A DNA stretch of 64,000 nucleotides from assembly GCA_946902875.1 (NCBI GenBank), contig OX336340.1, positions 13,221,566-13,285,565 on the forward strand. The letters run 5' to 3'. This document shows positions 54,166 to 64,000 of the stretch, one piece after another. The notes beneath the pieces were generated by a model that was given only the letters and a program-made list of their open reading frames with translations, made no database searches and was not told the origin of the DNA. The translations under genes and the position numbers were made by a program. This DNA comes from Nematopogon swammerdamellus. Its lineage: Eukaryota; Arthropoda; Insecta; Lepidoptera; Adelidae. Positions within the stretch are counted from its first letter, which is position 1; each line of letters starts with the position of its first letter.

Positions 54166-54873
54166 AGTTAATATTTTTATTTTATTGTACATATTACAAA
54201 AAAAAAACACCATTTAGTCATTCGCCATGCTGTATTGGGATTACCTAATGTACATTAATCTGCCTGTGTTGTACTTTGTAGCTTTGACTTGGTTATGATT
54301 TGGTGTTCAATAATATTTTTTTGGCTATTTGGTAAACTTTAATGAAACTAATAATTGTAATATTATACCATGTTTTTGACACGTTAGGTATGTACCGACC
54401 GATGTAGTTATATATAATAGAAAATACGGAACTAATTAACACCAAGAAATTTTAATAATATGGAACTGAACTAATTTTAGCCGAAATAAGGGTTATGTGA
54501 ACGTTTGCCAACCCTAATCTGTACAAATAGGTATCTACGAAATCACGTGCTTGGAGACCATACTACTCATAGGTGCTAACAACTTCTGTGATATATTCAC
54601 CTACAAGCCCAAGAACGACCCGAGCGATAATTCGGAGAGTTATGTTATTCTTGAACCCGGACGGACACTGGTAATACTTTTTGGCACAATTTGTATTACG
54701 GTCTAGCCAGTGTACATCATTTGTATGGGTGTGATAAATATTGCGGTTTTAATTTCACAGTATTGGTCAATATAGGTTCACTTGTTGACCTTGCTTACAT
54801 TAAATTACAACCTACTCGTACAATCAATTAATCTGTACTAAGTAAGTTTGTATCTAAAATGTACTTTTAGGCT
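54166..54873. other. No gene recognised
   Basis: AT-rich, no ORF or repeat match noted. Confidence 0.45.
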
Positions 54874-54947
54874 TACGGTGAACAAGAAACCTTTCGAACA
54901 CCCGAAGGCAGGAAGTACAGTTTCAGATACTGAATCGGATGGGCTAG

Positions 54948-55616
54948 TTAGGGTTCCGTAGTCAACAAGGAACCCTTATAGTTTCGCCATGTCCGTCCGT
55001 CTGTCCGTCTGTCCGTCCGTCTGTCTGTCCGCGGCTTAGCTCAGAAATTTGTAAGTTGGTATGGGTATTAATATTAATAACGCCGACAAAGTGGTAAAAT
55101 AAAAATTTTGAAATAATTTTTTTTAGGGTACCTCCCCTACACGTAAAGTGGGGATGAATTTTTTTTTCACGTCTACCCCATCGTGTGGGGTGTCGTTGGA
55201 TAGGTCTGGAAAATATCGCGGGTTTGTGAAAAGCATTTTTCGATTTAGGGATCCGTTTGCGAATTATTAAGCTTTTAAATTTTTGCTAGAGTCAAGTGTC
55301 CTCCCCCCCCTGCCAGCTAAACGGTTGTTATTAGATATGTGAAAAAACTCACAGCAGTAGTACATATATCGAAATTAAAAGGAAAACTATCACAGCTAAG
55401 TAAGCTGTACAGGTTGACGAGTAATAGTCGACCAACTTATAAAATGTACGGACGACAGCCATCATTTCACTGTTGAAGAACTCTTTCAAATTAACATTCA
55501 TTTATTTCCCCTACGAAATTATACAAATAATCAAATAATTTATTTTGATAGGGTTCCGCAACTACGGAACCCTACACTGCGCGTGGCCCGACACGCACTT
55601 GGCCGCTTTTTTTTTT
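54948..55616 (+). repeat. 670-bp interspersed repeat, copy B
   Basis: GGGTTCCGTAGTCAAC start, a long GTCCGTCTGTCCGTC-type run, TCCCCTACACGTAAAGTGG, CCATCGTGTGGGGTGTCG, GGATCCGTTTGCGAATTATT, ending CTACACTGCGCGTGGCCC and GCACTTGGCCGC plus a T-run. Inverted sister at 336-1007. Confidence 0.75.
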
Positions 55617-56736
55617 ATTCTGACAAAATTTTTCAATTAAAAAATAGAATTAGTATCACGACCTTTTACTTCTAATGCAAAATTCTCTAGGAGGCGCGGG
55701 CGGCGGCGCGGCGCGGCGCGCACGCGAAACAAAGCGCCCGCCGCCGCCTCGCCGCCAGTGTCATAAATTATCTTGAGGCGGCTTTGAATGAAGTGAAGGT
55801 AGAGAGCGTGTTCATATGTCTTTAGTGAAATTCTTTGTAAAATAATTTGCCGATTTTAATATTTTTTTTTGTCTTCTGTACTGAAAATGAAATTGGTAAG
55901 TGCTTTGAGGTCTGTTAGTGTGCAACAAACTATTATTTTGTATACCTAATAAGTTTTAGAATATTACCTAGAAAACTAATATCACGTGCTTAAGCCATAT
56001 GGTAGTAGGGTTCAGGGACGTATATAAGGGGGGGGTTTAGGGGGTCCGGACCCCCCCCTTCGACACGCAGTTTACACTAGATATAATTAAATTTTCAAAC
56101 TTCATCCTATACTATACAGGGTGTCCCAGAAAGCGACGATAATCCTTTGACAGCTGATAGTACTGCTAATTACCTCTCAGAATATCTAATTTTAGGTTTA
56201 GTAAAAATGGCTTAGTTTTTGAGATACCTACTGTCATTTTTGTAAAAATCCAAAATTTTCTCCCTAAGCTTTTTTTTAAATGCCACAATTACAAATGCAA
56301 GATTTTCTTAAATCTGGTTTTTGTCAAATATTACTGAAAAGTAAGGCTTTCACAAGGTATAATTTATTTTTTCATGTTTAATCCTGCTTAGCTGAAAAAC
56401 GACTTAAGAGCCACATGTTAATTTTTTTTCAGCCTCATCCCTTGAATTTGGCCCTTCGCGGTGAAAAAAAAAATACACTAAAGTGGCATTATGTAACAAA
56501 AATACGCCCATCTAATGTAGTTTTTAAAATAGTACATATAACCGATTTGCCCAATAATTTATGAGATATTGTTATTTAACTGCAAAAGGACCTCGGAATT
56601 TGATAACTGTTCTACCAACTACGAATTGGAATAAAATAAACACTTGAAGTAATTGGTCTTTATTAACATGTTAAATTAGATGTTCAAATTGTTTACCACC
56701 TGCACGAATGCTAGCTCGACATCTTCTCACAAATGC

Positions 56737-56929
56737 AAAGGTGTGGAACGAGCTCCCAGGGAATATCTTTTCCCACTCCTACAATCCACGGATCTTCAAA
56801 TCGCGGGTAATAGCCTTTCTCCAGCAACATTAGCCCACCTCCAAGCCGGACTGACACCTCGGCGGTGAAATGGGCTGCGCCTGAGGTTTCGACCTCGGGC
56901 ATAGCCACCCAGCTCGGAAGCAATAAAAA
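56737..56929 (+). mobile_element. LINE tail inserted in the mariner arm
   Basis: It is flanked by AAATGC at 56731-56736 and 56930-56935. The plus strand reads KVWNELPGNIFSHSYNPRIF, then FKSRVIAFLQQH and stop, the WN.LP...F....N...FK signature of jockey/R1-like ORF2 C-termini, with an AATAAAAAA tail. Absent from the other mariner arm, which shows the empty site. Confidence 0.75.
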
Positions 56930-56939
56930 AAATGCCCGG

Positions 56940-57110
56940 TTGATGCATCGAGCATTTACTCGATGCAAGTCCACCTGAGCTACTGCCGTAATTCTTTCTT
57001 TGAGCTCTATCAAGCTTTCCACCGGGACCCGTAAACTTTTTCTTTTAAATAGCCCCAATAGAAAAATTCCAACGGATTTAAATCCGGTGATCTAGACGTC
57101 CGATCCATCT
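56940..57110 (-). pseudogene. Mariner transposase C-terminus, left arm
   Basis: The minus-strand reading contains RSPDLNPLEFFYWGYLKEK across a small frame change, then VPVESLIELKERI.AVAQV. The PDL..LEF..WGYLK stretch is the catalytic third-aspartate region of Tc1/mariner-type transposases. The N-terminal DNA-binding half is absent. Confidence 0.65.
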
Positions 57111-57309
57111 GTGGGGATACAAGTGGCTAGGAGGCCACAAGACGTCCGTTGAATTGCAGAGACTCTAAACGGGCGAAATTATCTTGAGTTTCTGCAACAG
57201 TCTTTTAGAACATGTACCACTGGCCATACGGAGGTAGATGTGGTTGCAAAATGATGGCTGCCCAGCCCATTACGCTAGATAAGTGCGTAATTTTTTAGAC
57301 CAAGCATAT

Positions 57310-57530
57310 CCCACAGTGGGATCGGGCGTCTAGATCACCGGATTTAAATCGGTTAGATTTTTATCGTTGGGGCTATTTAAAAGAAAAAGTTTACGGGAAA
57401 CCGGTGGAAAACTTGATAGAGCTCAAAGAAAGAATTATGGCAGTAGCTCAGGTGGACGTATCTGCACTTGCATCGAGTACTTGCTCGACACATCAACTGA
57501 GCATTTGTGAGAAGATGTCGAGCTAGCATT
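57310..57530 (+). pseudogene. Mariner transposase C-terminus, right arm
   Basis: The plus-strand reading contains RSPDLNRLDFYRWGYLKEK, VYGKPVENLIELKERI and AVAQVDV, the inverted partner of the left arm. The catalytic aspartate in PDL is kept. It ends in the frame that leads to the shared untranslated end. Confidence 0.65.
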
Positions 57531-58472
57531 CATGAAGGTGGTAAACAATTAGAACATCTACTTTTACAGGTTAATAAAGACCAATTACTTCAAGTGTTTT
57601 CCAATTCGTAGTTGGTAGAACAGTTATCAAATTCCGAGGTCCTTTTGCAGTTAAATAACAATATCTCATAAATTATTGGGCAAATCGGTAAGTGATGTAC
57701 CATTTTAAAAACTACATTAGATGGGCGTATTTTTGTTGTATAATGCAACTTTAGTGTAGTTTTTTTTTTCACCGCGAAGGGCCAAATTCAAGGGACGAGG
57801 CTGAAAAAAATTTAACATGTGGCTCTTATGTAGTTTTTCAGCTAAGCAGGATTAAACATGAAAAAATAAATTATACCGTGTGAAAGCCGTACTTTTCAGG
57901 AATAATTGTCTTGCATTTGTACTTGTGGCATTTAGGAAAATGAGCCTAGGGAGAAAATGTAGGATTTTTACAAAAATGACAATATCTCAAAAACTAAGTC
58001 ATTTTTACTAAACCTAAAATTAGATATTCTGAGAGGTAATTAGCAGCCCTATCAGCTGTCAAAGGATTATCGTCGGTTTCTGGGACACCCTGTATACATT
58101 TTTTTTTTGTCGAATTCAACCTGCCTGCCACACAATTATAGAACTTTCAATATCGGTACCCCTCTAGGCCGAAATACAGAACGACTCAACAGGAACACTA
58201 GAATCTTATTGAGTTGAGCCGATCCCTATTTCGTCAGAACACCCCCCATGTGGAAGCTATAAATACGTCCCTGGTAGGGTTTAACTTCACATCACTGTGA
58301 TGATGGCATGCAGACATAATTTAGTTATTTAAAGACACCTTGATACTTAGGAATAATTGAAAAAGGGCATATTTTCATATACATTTCGAAAAAAAACTAG
58401 CCTATCCGATTCAGTATCTGAAACTGTACTTCCTGCCTTCGGATGTTCGACAGGTTTTTTGTTCACCGTGTA

Positions 58473-59494
58473 TAAAAAAAACTTTTATTTGAAGCTATAT
58501 CTAAGCCATTGCTGTTTGTGATGGCTAAAACCTGTCTCCGTGACACCACCTTCGACGTCAATGTTCGAGTTTCAAATTCGACGCCCTGTGTGTAATGTTT
58601 TTATATATATTAAAAATATCATTATATTATTGAGTTCAGGCAAAATAATATTCTCCAATGTCGTACCAAATTACTACTTGGTTGGTACGATAACCGTTAG
58701 TAGTTAATATTATGACCCTGTAACAGACAGACAGACGGACGCACGAGTCAGACCATTAGCTTCCGTTTTCACCTCTTCGAGGTGCGGGCGGAACCTAAAA
58801 ACCCGGTTACTAGAATATCAAAATAAATAGTCCATTAGGTCCATACATCCACGTATCATCTATTCCGCTCGGCATGGGAAATACCTGGTTATTTGCTAAA
58901 CATGAATTTTATATTATAGAAACGTAGAAGTAAAGTATATAAAAAAAATCTACAAGGTTCAGGGAAAACCGAAATAATTTAAATTGTTTTTAATATATCG
59001 TTTACTTTGCATCGTTTGCCCGTTTGTTTTTGTTATTGTTTTTATTTTTAACTGTCGGAATATGTTTATGTGTTGGTGCTTTTATAGTTAGGTTGGATAG
59101 AATTTGGTAATAATGCAAATAATTTCGTCTTAAAATATACGCTTATACGATTAGAAAGGGAATTAATAAATACAAAGTTTTAATTTATTTATTTAAGGAA
59201 TTCTTCTCAGTGAGATCGCAACAGTGACCTCAGTCGGCCGCTAATCAATCGAAGGTGAAGGCTCTCGCGCTAAGAATATAACTTCGTAAAGTCAACACTC
59301 TTATCTTGTCCTAGTTACCTCGGAATATACATTTTTTGTGGGAACCATATTATATAAGCAACTATTTTTTGTAGATAAGTATTAGAATATTTTTTATTCA
59401 GAGAGATAGTATTACAAGAATTCAATTTCAAGTATAGAATAAACAGCTAAATGAATAATACAATTATTAAAATTCTTTATTAATTTAATTATAC
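58473..59494. other. No gene recognised
   Basis: A retroelement-like block (CAGACAGACAGACGGACG, TTAGCTTCCGTTTTCACCTC, GAGGTGCGGGCGGAACC) lies at about 58725-58800. The rest is AT-rich and featureless. Confidence 0.45.
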
Positions 59495-59550
59495 GAGTAG
59501 GCAGGGACCTACAGTTGGTATGACTGCAGCTGCAGTTTCCCTGCCTACTC
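59495..59550. repeat. Hairpin with 13-bp perfect stem
   Basis: GAGTAGGCAGGGA at 59495-59507 pairs with TCCCTGCCTACTC at 59538-59550. The 30-bp loop contains ACTGCAGCTGCAGT. Size fits a small hairpin, but the stem is short for a microRNA precursor and may be a decayed MITE. Confidence 0.5.
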
Positions 59551-59602
59551 CTATACAGTAAAACAAAACTATTAATAATTACAGGTATATAATAAAAAGT
59601 AG

Positions 59603-59700
59603 TGGTGTGGCGGGTGACCGAGAGGTCTGGGCGCCGTCGTCGCAAGAGAGGTCCGAGGTTCGAATCCGGTCGACGTGTACAAATGATTTTTTCTGATTAG
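59603..59700 (+). repeat. tRNA-derived SINE (family 2), head only
   Basis: GTGGCGGGTGACCGAGAGG-like A box and GGTTCGAATCC B box, then GTCGACGTGTACAAATGA, TTTTTTCTGAT. Only the tRNA-like head and the first body bases remain. Confidence 0.65.
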
Positions 59701-60604
59701 AAGTTTGCCTCACATTAAGTGGCATAATATGTCATATTAATATTATAATACGGTATTCGCACTTGCAGAGTAACGTCACAGACATGTGTGTGCTATTTAC
59801 ACACGAATAAAAATACAAAACCGACTAAACAGAAGAAAAAACTAGAAGATAAACTTCAAAGTGTGGATAGTGCAATTAGTGATCTTTTCCTAATATATGT
59901 AAATATAATTTTGCTCTAGTCATAATATTTGAGATTATCTTCAGAATATGCCCGGTTAGATGGAGCCGGTTTCGTTTATTTACAATATTAGGTAATATTT
60001 AAAACATTCATTTTACGATAGGAAGATAATAAAAATACAAAATATGTCATCATAAACGTTTTTGATTATTTCCTAAATGTAATAAAATACAATTATTTAT
60101 TTTAACATTGTGTTTGTTATTCTACCGAAAGCTCTATTTACTAAATAGTCTTAGAAAGTAAGAAGATCTGAATCACTAAAATTTCGGTCATCGCATCGGT
60201 GCGATTATACACGAATTACAAGGGAAATATCGATAATAATATGCGAGTTTTGAGTGTGTCGTTTCTGTAAAGAAACAACAAACATTTTAACACAACTCGT
60301 ATATTTTTCACATTGTGTAGAAAATAATATCATAATACTATGAAAGAAAGCGAGCTCGGATATAGAAAAAAAAACCCGGTGAAAAGTGTGAGCTATGTTG
60401 GTTCACGTTGCTTTGTTCGACAGTTCGACATTCCTTCGAAATCCCTGCGGTGGAGGTGTTGCCTTATTCGCCGGGACACGCGACCGAATTTCTCATCGCC
60501 CATGTCTCCCCCAGACTTTATTTTTCAGCATTTTTTAACTCAACACGTTAGCAGTTTTCACTCGACACCAGTATTGCTACGCCCCACCTAACTATTATTT
60601 TTAG
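59701..60604. other. No gene recognised
   Basis: AT-rich. The 83-residue ORF at 60340-60591 shows no motif. Confidence 0.45.
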
Positions 60605-60790
60605 ATTTCATGTATTTCGTGTATCGGGCATGTGCTCAAAAAGGGTCAAGTGCGTAGTACCCGTAACCGACGAGCGTGAATGAAGAACATTATGGGAGTG
60701 GAAGAGGCTCAGGTCAGGATCCTGGCACTTGGAGATCCGTTGTCTCTGCCTACCCCACCGGGAAACAGGCGTGACGCTACGTATGTATTT
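60605..60790 (+). repeat. Dispersed repeat, GTAGGCAGAG family, copy 3
   Basis: AAAAAGGGTCAAGTGCGTAG, ACATTATGGGAGTGGAAGAG, GGATCCTGGCACTTGGAGAT, TCTGCCTACCCCACCGGGAA, ACAGGCGTGACGCTACGTAT: the complement of 9793-9955, extended. Confidence 0.65.
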
Positions 60791-61262
60791 CATAGAAACA
60801 TGTACTTTGGACATTCAGAAATGTAATGTAGGTAGGTCTTCCGCAAAACCTATGCTTTTTTTAACAAAATGAATATTTTTTCGTGCAACAACGTTGAAAC
60901 AGTTCGGCAATAAAACTTCCGTTTGTTGTCAACTTTTAAAACATTTTTTTCCTGAAGACCACTCAATGATTATTTCATAATAAGACGGCGATTTTTTTGT
61001 CCACCTTATAGCTGGCTTGGTGCCTCCCTGAGCGTGGTTTCGCGAGAAGTGGTGTTTTTGGCTATGTCCGATTTCCCGTTGACCCGTGCTAACAAAAACG
61101 GGACAAGGGACTCGCGCACCGAGGGTTCTGTACCTACCACCACGTAATTTGCCGTTTTTAAATTATTTGTTGCTTTCTTTAGAGATTGTACTATAATCAC
61201 ACCAAGTTTGACGCTTGCATGTATTATCGTTTAGACGATAGAGCAAAAACATTGTTTTATGA
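60791..61262. repeat. Mixed dispersed repeat pieces
   Basis: ACTCGCGCACCGAGGGTTCT, ACCACCACGTAATTTGCC and CACACCAAGTTTGACG at 61108-61210 match parts of 39460-39495 and 40445-40510. Boundaries unclear. Confidence 0.4.
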
Positions 61263-61590
61263 CATACTAGCTTTTGCCTGCGGCTTCGCTTGCGTGAAAT
61301 TCGTAAAGAACCTTTATTTCGGCGCGCGTAACAATTCGGTTTGTATGGGAGCCACATCTTAGCGTAACAAAATTTTATGTCCATCCTAGCCTAGCCTATC
61401 TTGTGTCGCGTATAGTTAAATGTGTTTGTACTAAGTTTAATCGAATTCGGATGATCGGTCTATGAGTTATGGAGGAACATCATACAGAAAATATGTCTAA
61501 AAATCGTCAATATAGTTTTTGTATCATAGAGTCTACAAAGGCAGTATCTCATAAAACAAAGTAACTTACTCCATGAACATCCCCTACAGA
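61263..61590 (-). repeat. Retroelement-end-like repeat, sister of 30.4 kb
   Basis: Starts ATACTAGCTTTTGCCTGCGG, CTTCGCTTGCGTGAAATTCG; TCGGATGATCGGTCTATGAG; ends CTCATAAAACAAAGTAACTT, ACTCCATG. Reverse of 30395-30756. Confidence 0.65.
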
Positions 61591-62689
61591 TTTATTATTT
61601 AGTATTGATAACTAAAAATTAAAGATTTTCGATATTTTTTCCTTTACTTGTGCTGTGAGACCAAATTTTTTTTTCCAAATTTCATGATCCTTGGTCAACG
61701 GGAAGTACAAAAGGTTTTGATGAGTGGTTTGCGAGTATCATAATATGTGACATACCTTTTGATTGCATTAACTTTGAAGCTTGCATTTCTTGCACCTCCA
61801 AGGGACTGTAGTCTTTAATATTTGATATTAATTTCAAATTGATACCTCTACCTGTTCCTTTTAAAAAGGCTATTGACAGACGGACGGATGGACAACAAAG
61901 TGATCCTATAAGGGGTCCGTTTTTTCCTTTTAGGTATAAAACCATAAATGAAATACATATCGTGTACCTATATTTTAAATTTCCTCTACTATGCCTATAT
62001 GATAAATATAATAAACTAATAAATTTAATAAATATATTTTGGTTCACATTTAGGTCATCATTAGATTTTGGTGATTAGAGTACGGATGGAAAACGGTGAA
62101 GGATCGGATTACAAAGCAATTGTATCAAAATTAGCGAATTCGCGTAACTTCATTCATAATAAGCACCAGCTAGGAGTGCCCAAACTATCAATTAATAATA
62201 AGTATATCGCGCTCGCAAACCTGAATCCCGTGAATATTAAGCGACAAAATTGAATATTATATTTAAATAGCATTTCGCGATTTTTGGCTAATGACCATTC
62301 ACGATAATGTAATTTACATAGTTAACCTTGGATAAAATGTGGACATTTTATTGCTACTCAATTTTGGCCCCTAACATAAGTATTTTAAAAAGTTTTGTGA
62401 AAATGTTTATTTCAACAAAATGAAACAACGAAGTTTTAATAAGTTTGTAACTCTTTTCTAGATGATGTGTGCATCTATACCTATTTAAACGTATTGATAA
62501 AATCAAAAGTGAGGCATGTTATTCTTTTAATAAATTTTAAGGACACTGTTGCTAGGTTCATTTGCGTATTTTTGTTTCCGTAATATGCATGTAAAACTGA
62601 GGTTCGACCAGTTCTGAAAGACAATATTTGAATGATATCAACATTATAATTTTTTTTAGAATTTATGTAAATATTATGTAAATGTTTTC
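61591..62689. other. No gene recognised
   Basis: AT-rich. ORFs at 61682-62047 and 62068-62253 have no motifs; GACAGACGGACGGATGGACA at 61876 is retroelement-like. No gene. Confidence 0.45.
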
Positions 62690-62815
62690 TGTAGGAAAGG
62701 AATGAGTGGAAGAGGCGGCAGAGATGTGTCAGGCAGGATCATGGCATGTGGATATCCCCCCCCCCCCCCCCCCCCCCCCCCCCAGTTGGAAACAGGCGTG
62801 ATGCTATTTAGTATG
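62690..62815 (+). repeat. Dispersed repeat, GTAGGCAGAG family, copy 4, poly-C
   Basis: GGAATGAGTGGAAGAGGCGG, ATCATGGCATGTGGATAT, then 28 consecutive C at 62756-62783, then GTTGGAAACAGGCGTGATGC. In other copies this place holds a short TACCCCACCGG block, so the C-run replaced or expanded it. The 61-residue ORF over it (polyproline) is spurious. Confidence 0.75.
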
Positions 62816-62821
62816 TATGTG

Positions 62822-62946
62822 AATTCTTCATTACATAGATGTAAAGCCGAAAATAAATACAAAAAATACGTCCCGACTAGTGTTTGAACCTGTACCTCTG
62901 GCACAAGCCGCCAGCGCGTTACCAATTTGGCCACCGGGTCGATGAG
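62822..62946 (-). repeat. tRNA-derived SINE (family 3), second copy
   Basis: On the minus strand CCGGTGGCCAAATTGGTAAC, GCGCTGGCGG and a degenerate B box CAGGTTCAAAC, then GTCGGGACGTATTTTTTG. The sister is 54042-54165. Confidence 0.7.
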
Positions 62947-64000
62947 GTATTGTCACAAAATTTGGAATAGTTGGCTTCTCTATTGTGTAAGTAATAATGT
63001 CTCTCAGACAACGTGGCATATGGGTTTGAATCTGCACCTAATATATTCTGCATGGAAGTACGAGAAGGCATAGTGATTTTGAGTAGAAAGGCCAATATTT
63101 AGCGATGGCTGGTCCTGGCGTGATGCTCGTGAACGGGTGCTGTTTGTGGAGCCTGGCCTGCTCCAATTGTCTCCAACATGTTATATGAATGGTTCGCGCT
63201 TATAGAAAAAAAAAATTGTGATAATTTTTTAGAAATAGTGATTACTCGCACTTTCTAGACAGTGGCAAACATTTTTGTAAATGTAGACTAAGTGGACGTA
63301 AAAAAAAGTAACCAGAGAAAATTCTTGCACGTTCTTCTTCGCTGTGATAATCGAACTGGAAAAATGCTAAATAACATTTAGCAAAATATTACGAATCCGA
63401 GTCTATGGATGATGAATAAAGAATAAAGAGTTCCTGTTGTCATGATAACGCCTCGAAATAATCAGAGAGGCCATCAGGCAATACATAGCATGGACCAGGA
63501 AGGGCCTAACTTATAGTGAACTCCAGAAAGTACACGTTGTGAAGCCTGGAGCCACTAAACTTACCCACTGATAGGCCCCAACAACTGACTGACAACTAAT
63601 GGTAGGCACGCGGGAGAACCACTACCTTATGTTGAAGGCATTTAGTACTTTGAAGCTCACGGTTCCATGGGCGACAAACACACCGAAGGACCATAATACG
63701 AAAGTTAACAAATACTGCCATCCAGTAGATTAGGTAGTGAGGAAAGGGTCGAGACGGAATTAATCGCAATCATACGTGTGAATGTAATCCATGTGGTGCG
63801 AGGGTTAGTGGACTAATATCAAAGGTTGGTTTGACAATGCATTCAACTCGCCCTTCCTGACACTTTAATCCAAAATTTACATAATATTATTATTTACGTA
63901 TGCAGTATTTTATATTTTGTATTCTGTATTTTGTGTTTTACGTGAAATATAGGTAGAATATTTTGATGAAATTAGATTTGATTAATACTATCGGAGAAGG
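62947..64000. other. No gene recognised
   Basis: Contains the CAGTTCTTCTTCGCTGTGATA-type block shared with 35.9 kb at about 63318-63360. From 63430 the sequence is GC-moderate, with AACAACTGACTGACAACTAA-like simple stretches. It may be unique or repeat-derived; no ORF of note. Confidence 0.4.

Larger units (their letters stand above)
56117..58092. mobile_element. Palindromic mariner-like element
   Basis: It is flanked by TA (56115-56116 and 58093-58094) with termini CAGGGTGTCCCAGAAA on both sides. The two arms, about 0.8-1 kb each, are inverted copies of the same 3' half of a mariner-type transposon; each encodes the transposase C-terminus reading toward its own end. The junction lies at about 57120-57300. 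The left arm additionally holds a LINE tail. Confidence 0.8.
56013..58273. mobile_element. hAT-type element, 8-bp duplication, mariner inside
   Basis: It is flanked by the perfect duplication GTAGGGTT at 56005-56012 and 58274-58281. Termini are CAGGGACGTATATA and, on the other side, the complement of CAGGGACGTATTTATA. Without the inserted mariner it would be only about 285 bp, so it is a MITE-sized hAT derivative. A GGGGGTCCGGACCCCCCCC hairpin lies near the left end (56043-56063). Confidence 0.85.
54874..58472. mobile_element. Long-TIR element holding a nested stack
   Basis: Inverted termini of about 75 bp at 54874-54948 and 58395-58472: ACGGTGAACAA, ACCCGAAGGCAGGAAGTACA, GTTTCAGATACTGAATCGGA and its complement. 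Inside are the 670-bp repeat (54948-55616), a GC-rich block (about 55690-55760) and the hAT-type element (56013-58273). No transposase for the outer element; superfamily unresolved. Confidence 0.7.

Noticed and set aside
56680..56868. 62-residue ORF at a LINE/mariner border
   Set aside because: It crosses the insertion boundary at 56737, so it is a chance fusion. The true LINE remnant reads in another frame.
62702..62887. Polyproline ORF
   Set aside because: Produced by the 28-bp poly-C run inside a dispersed repeat.

Overview
The window looks like a repeat-dense, AT-rich insect intergenic region with GC-rich islets, most likely from a moth or butterfly. The reasons are the mix of RTE-, CR1- and R1/jockey-like LINE tails, piggyBac, hAT and mariner relics and tRNA-derived SINEs, plus an insect R&R cuticle-protein gene. 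The order Lepidoptera is an inference from repeat types I recognise, not from a database match.

Only one convincing host gene is visible. It is a three-exon cuticular protein gene on the minus strand (51609 down to 48009). Its splice junctions join exactly to give a 468-residue secreted protein with two chitin-binding R&R domains and a Q/P/G-rich linker. The first R&R domain exists only after exons 1 and 2 are joined. Intron 1 carries an interspersed repeat cluster and intron 2 an antisense SINE.

Everything else is dominated by mobile elements, many with readable boundaries: a deleted piggyBac (3396-4359, TTAA duplications) inside a palindromic MITE; a CR1-like LINE tail (11534-12250) inside another repeat whose empty form occurs at about 50.4 kb; a foldback-like element whose inverted arms are 67-bp minisatellites (16857-18668); an inverted duplication of a transposon-like gene end (28370-29644); two hAT-type MITEs with 8-bp duplications (32736-33026, 37396-37693); a hAT-type element holding RTE and MITE insertions (39222-41214); a broken gag (37820-38409); and a deep nest at 54874-58472 in which a LINE tail sits in a palindromic mariner, in a hAT-type element, in a long-TIR element.

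At least three SINE families are present. The most notable has a 5S rRNA-like segment and about nine copies or pieces (2395, 6431, 9507, 20434, 21722, 29963, 41465, 49246, 53210). The other two have tRNA-like heads with A and B boxes.

The remaining stretches show only short chance ORFs, AT-rich sequence and scattered CpG-rich islets. These islets may be regulatory or may be non-coding first exons of a gene outside the window. No functional tRNA or rRNA gene and no CRISPR array was found.
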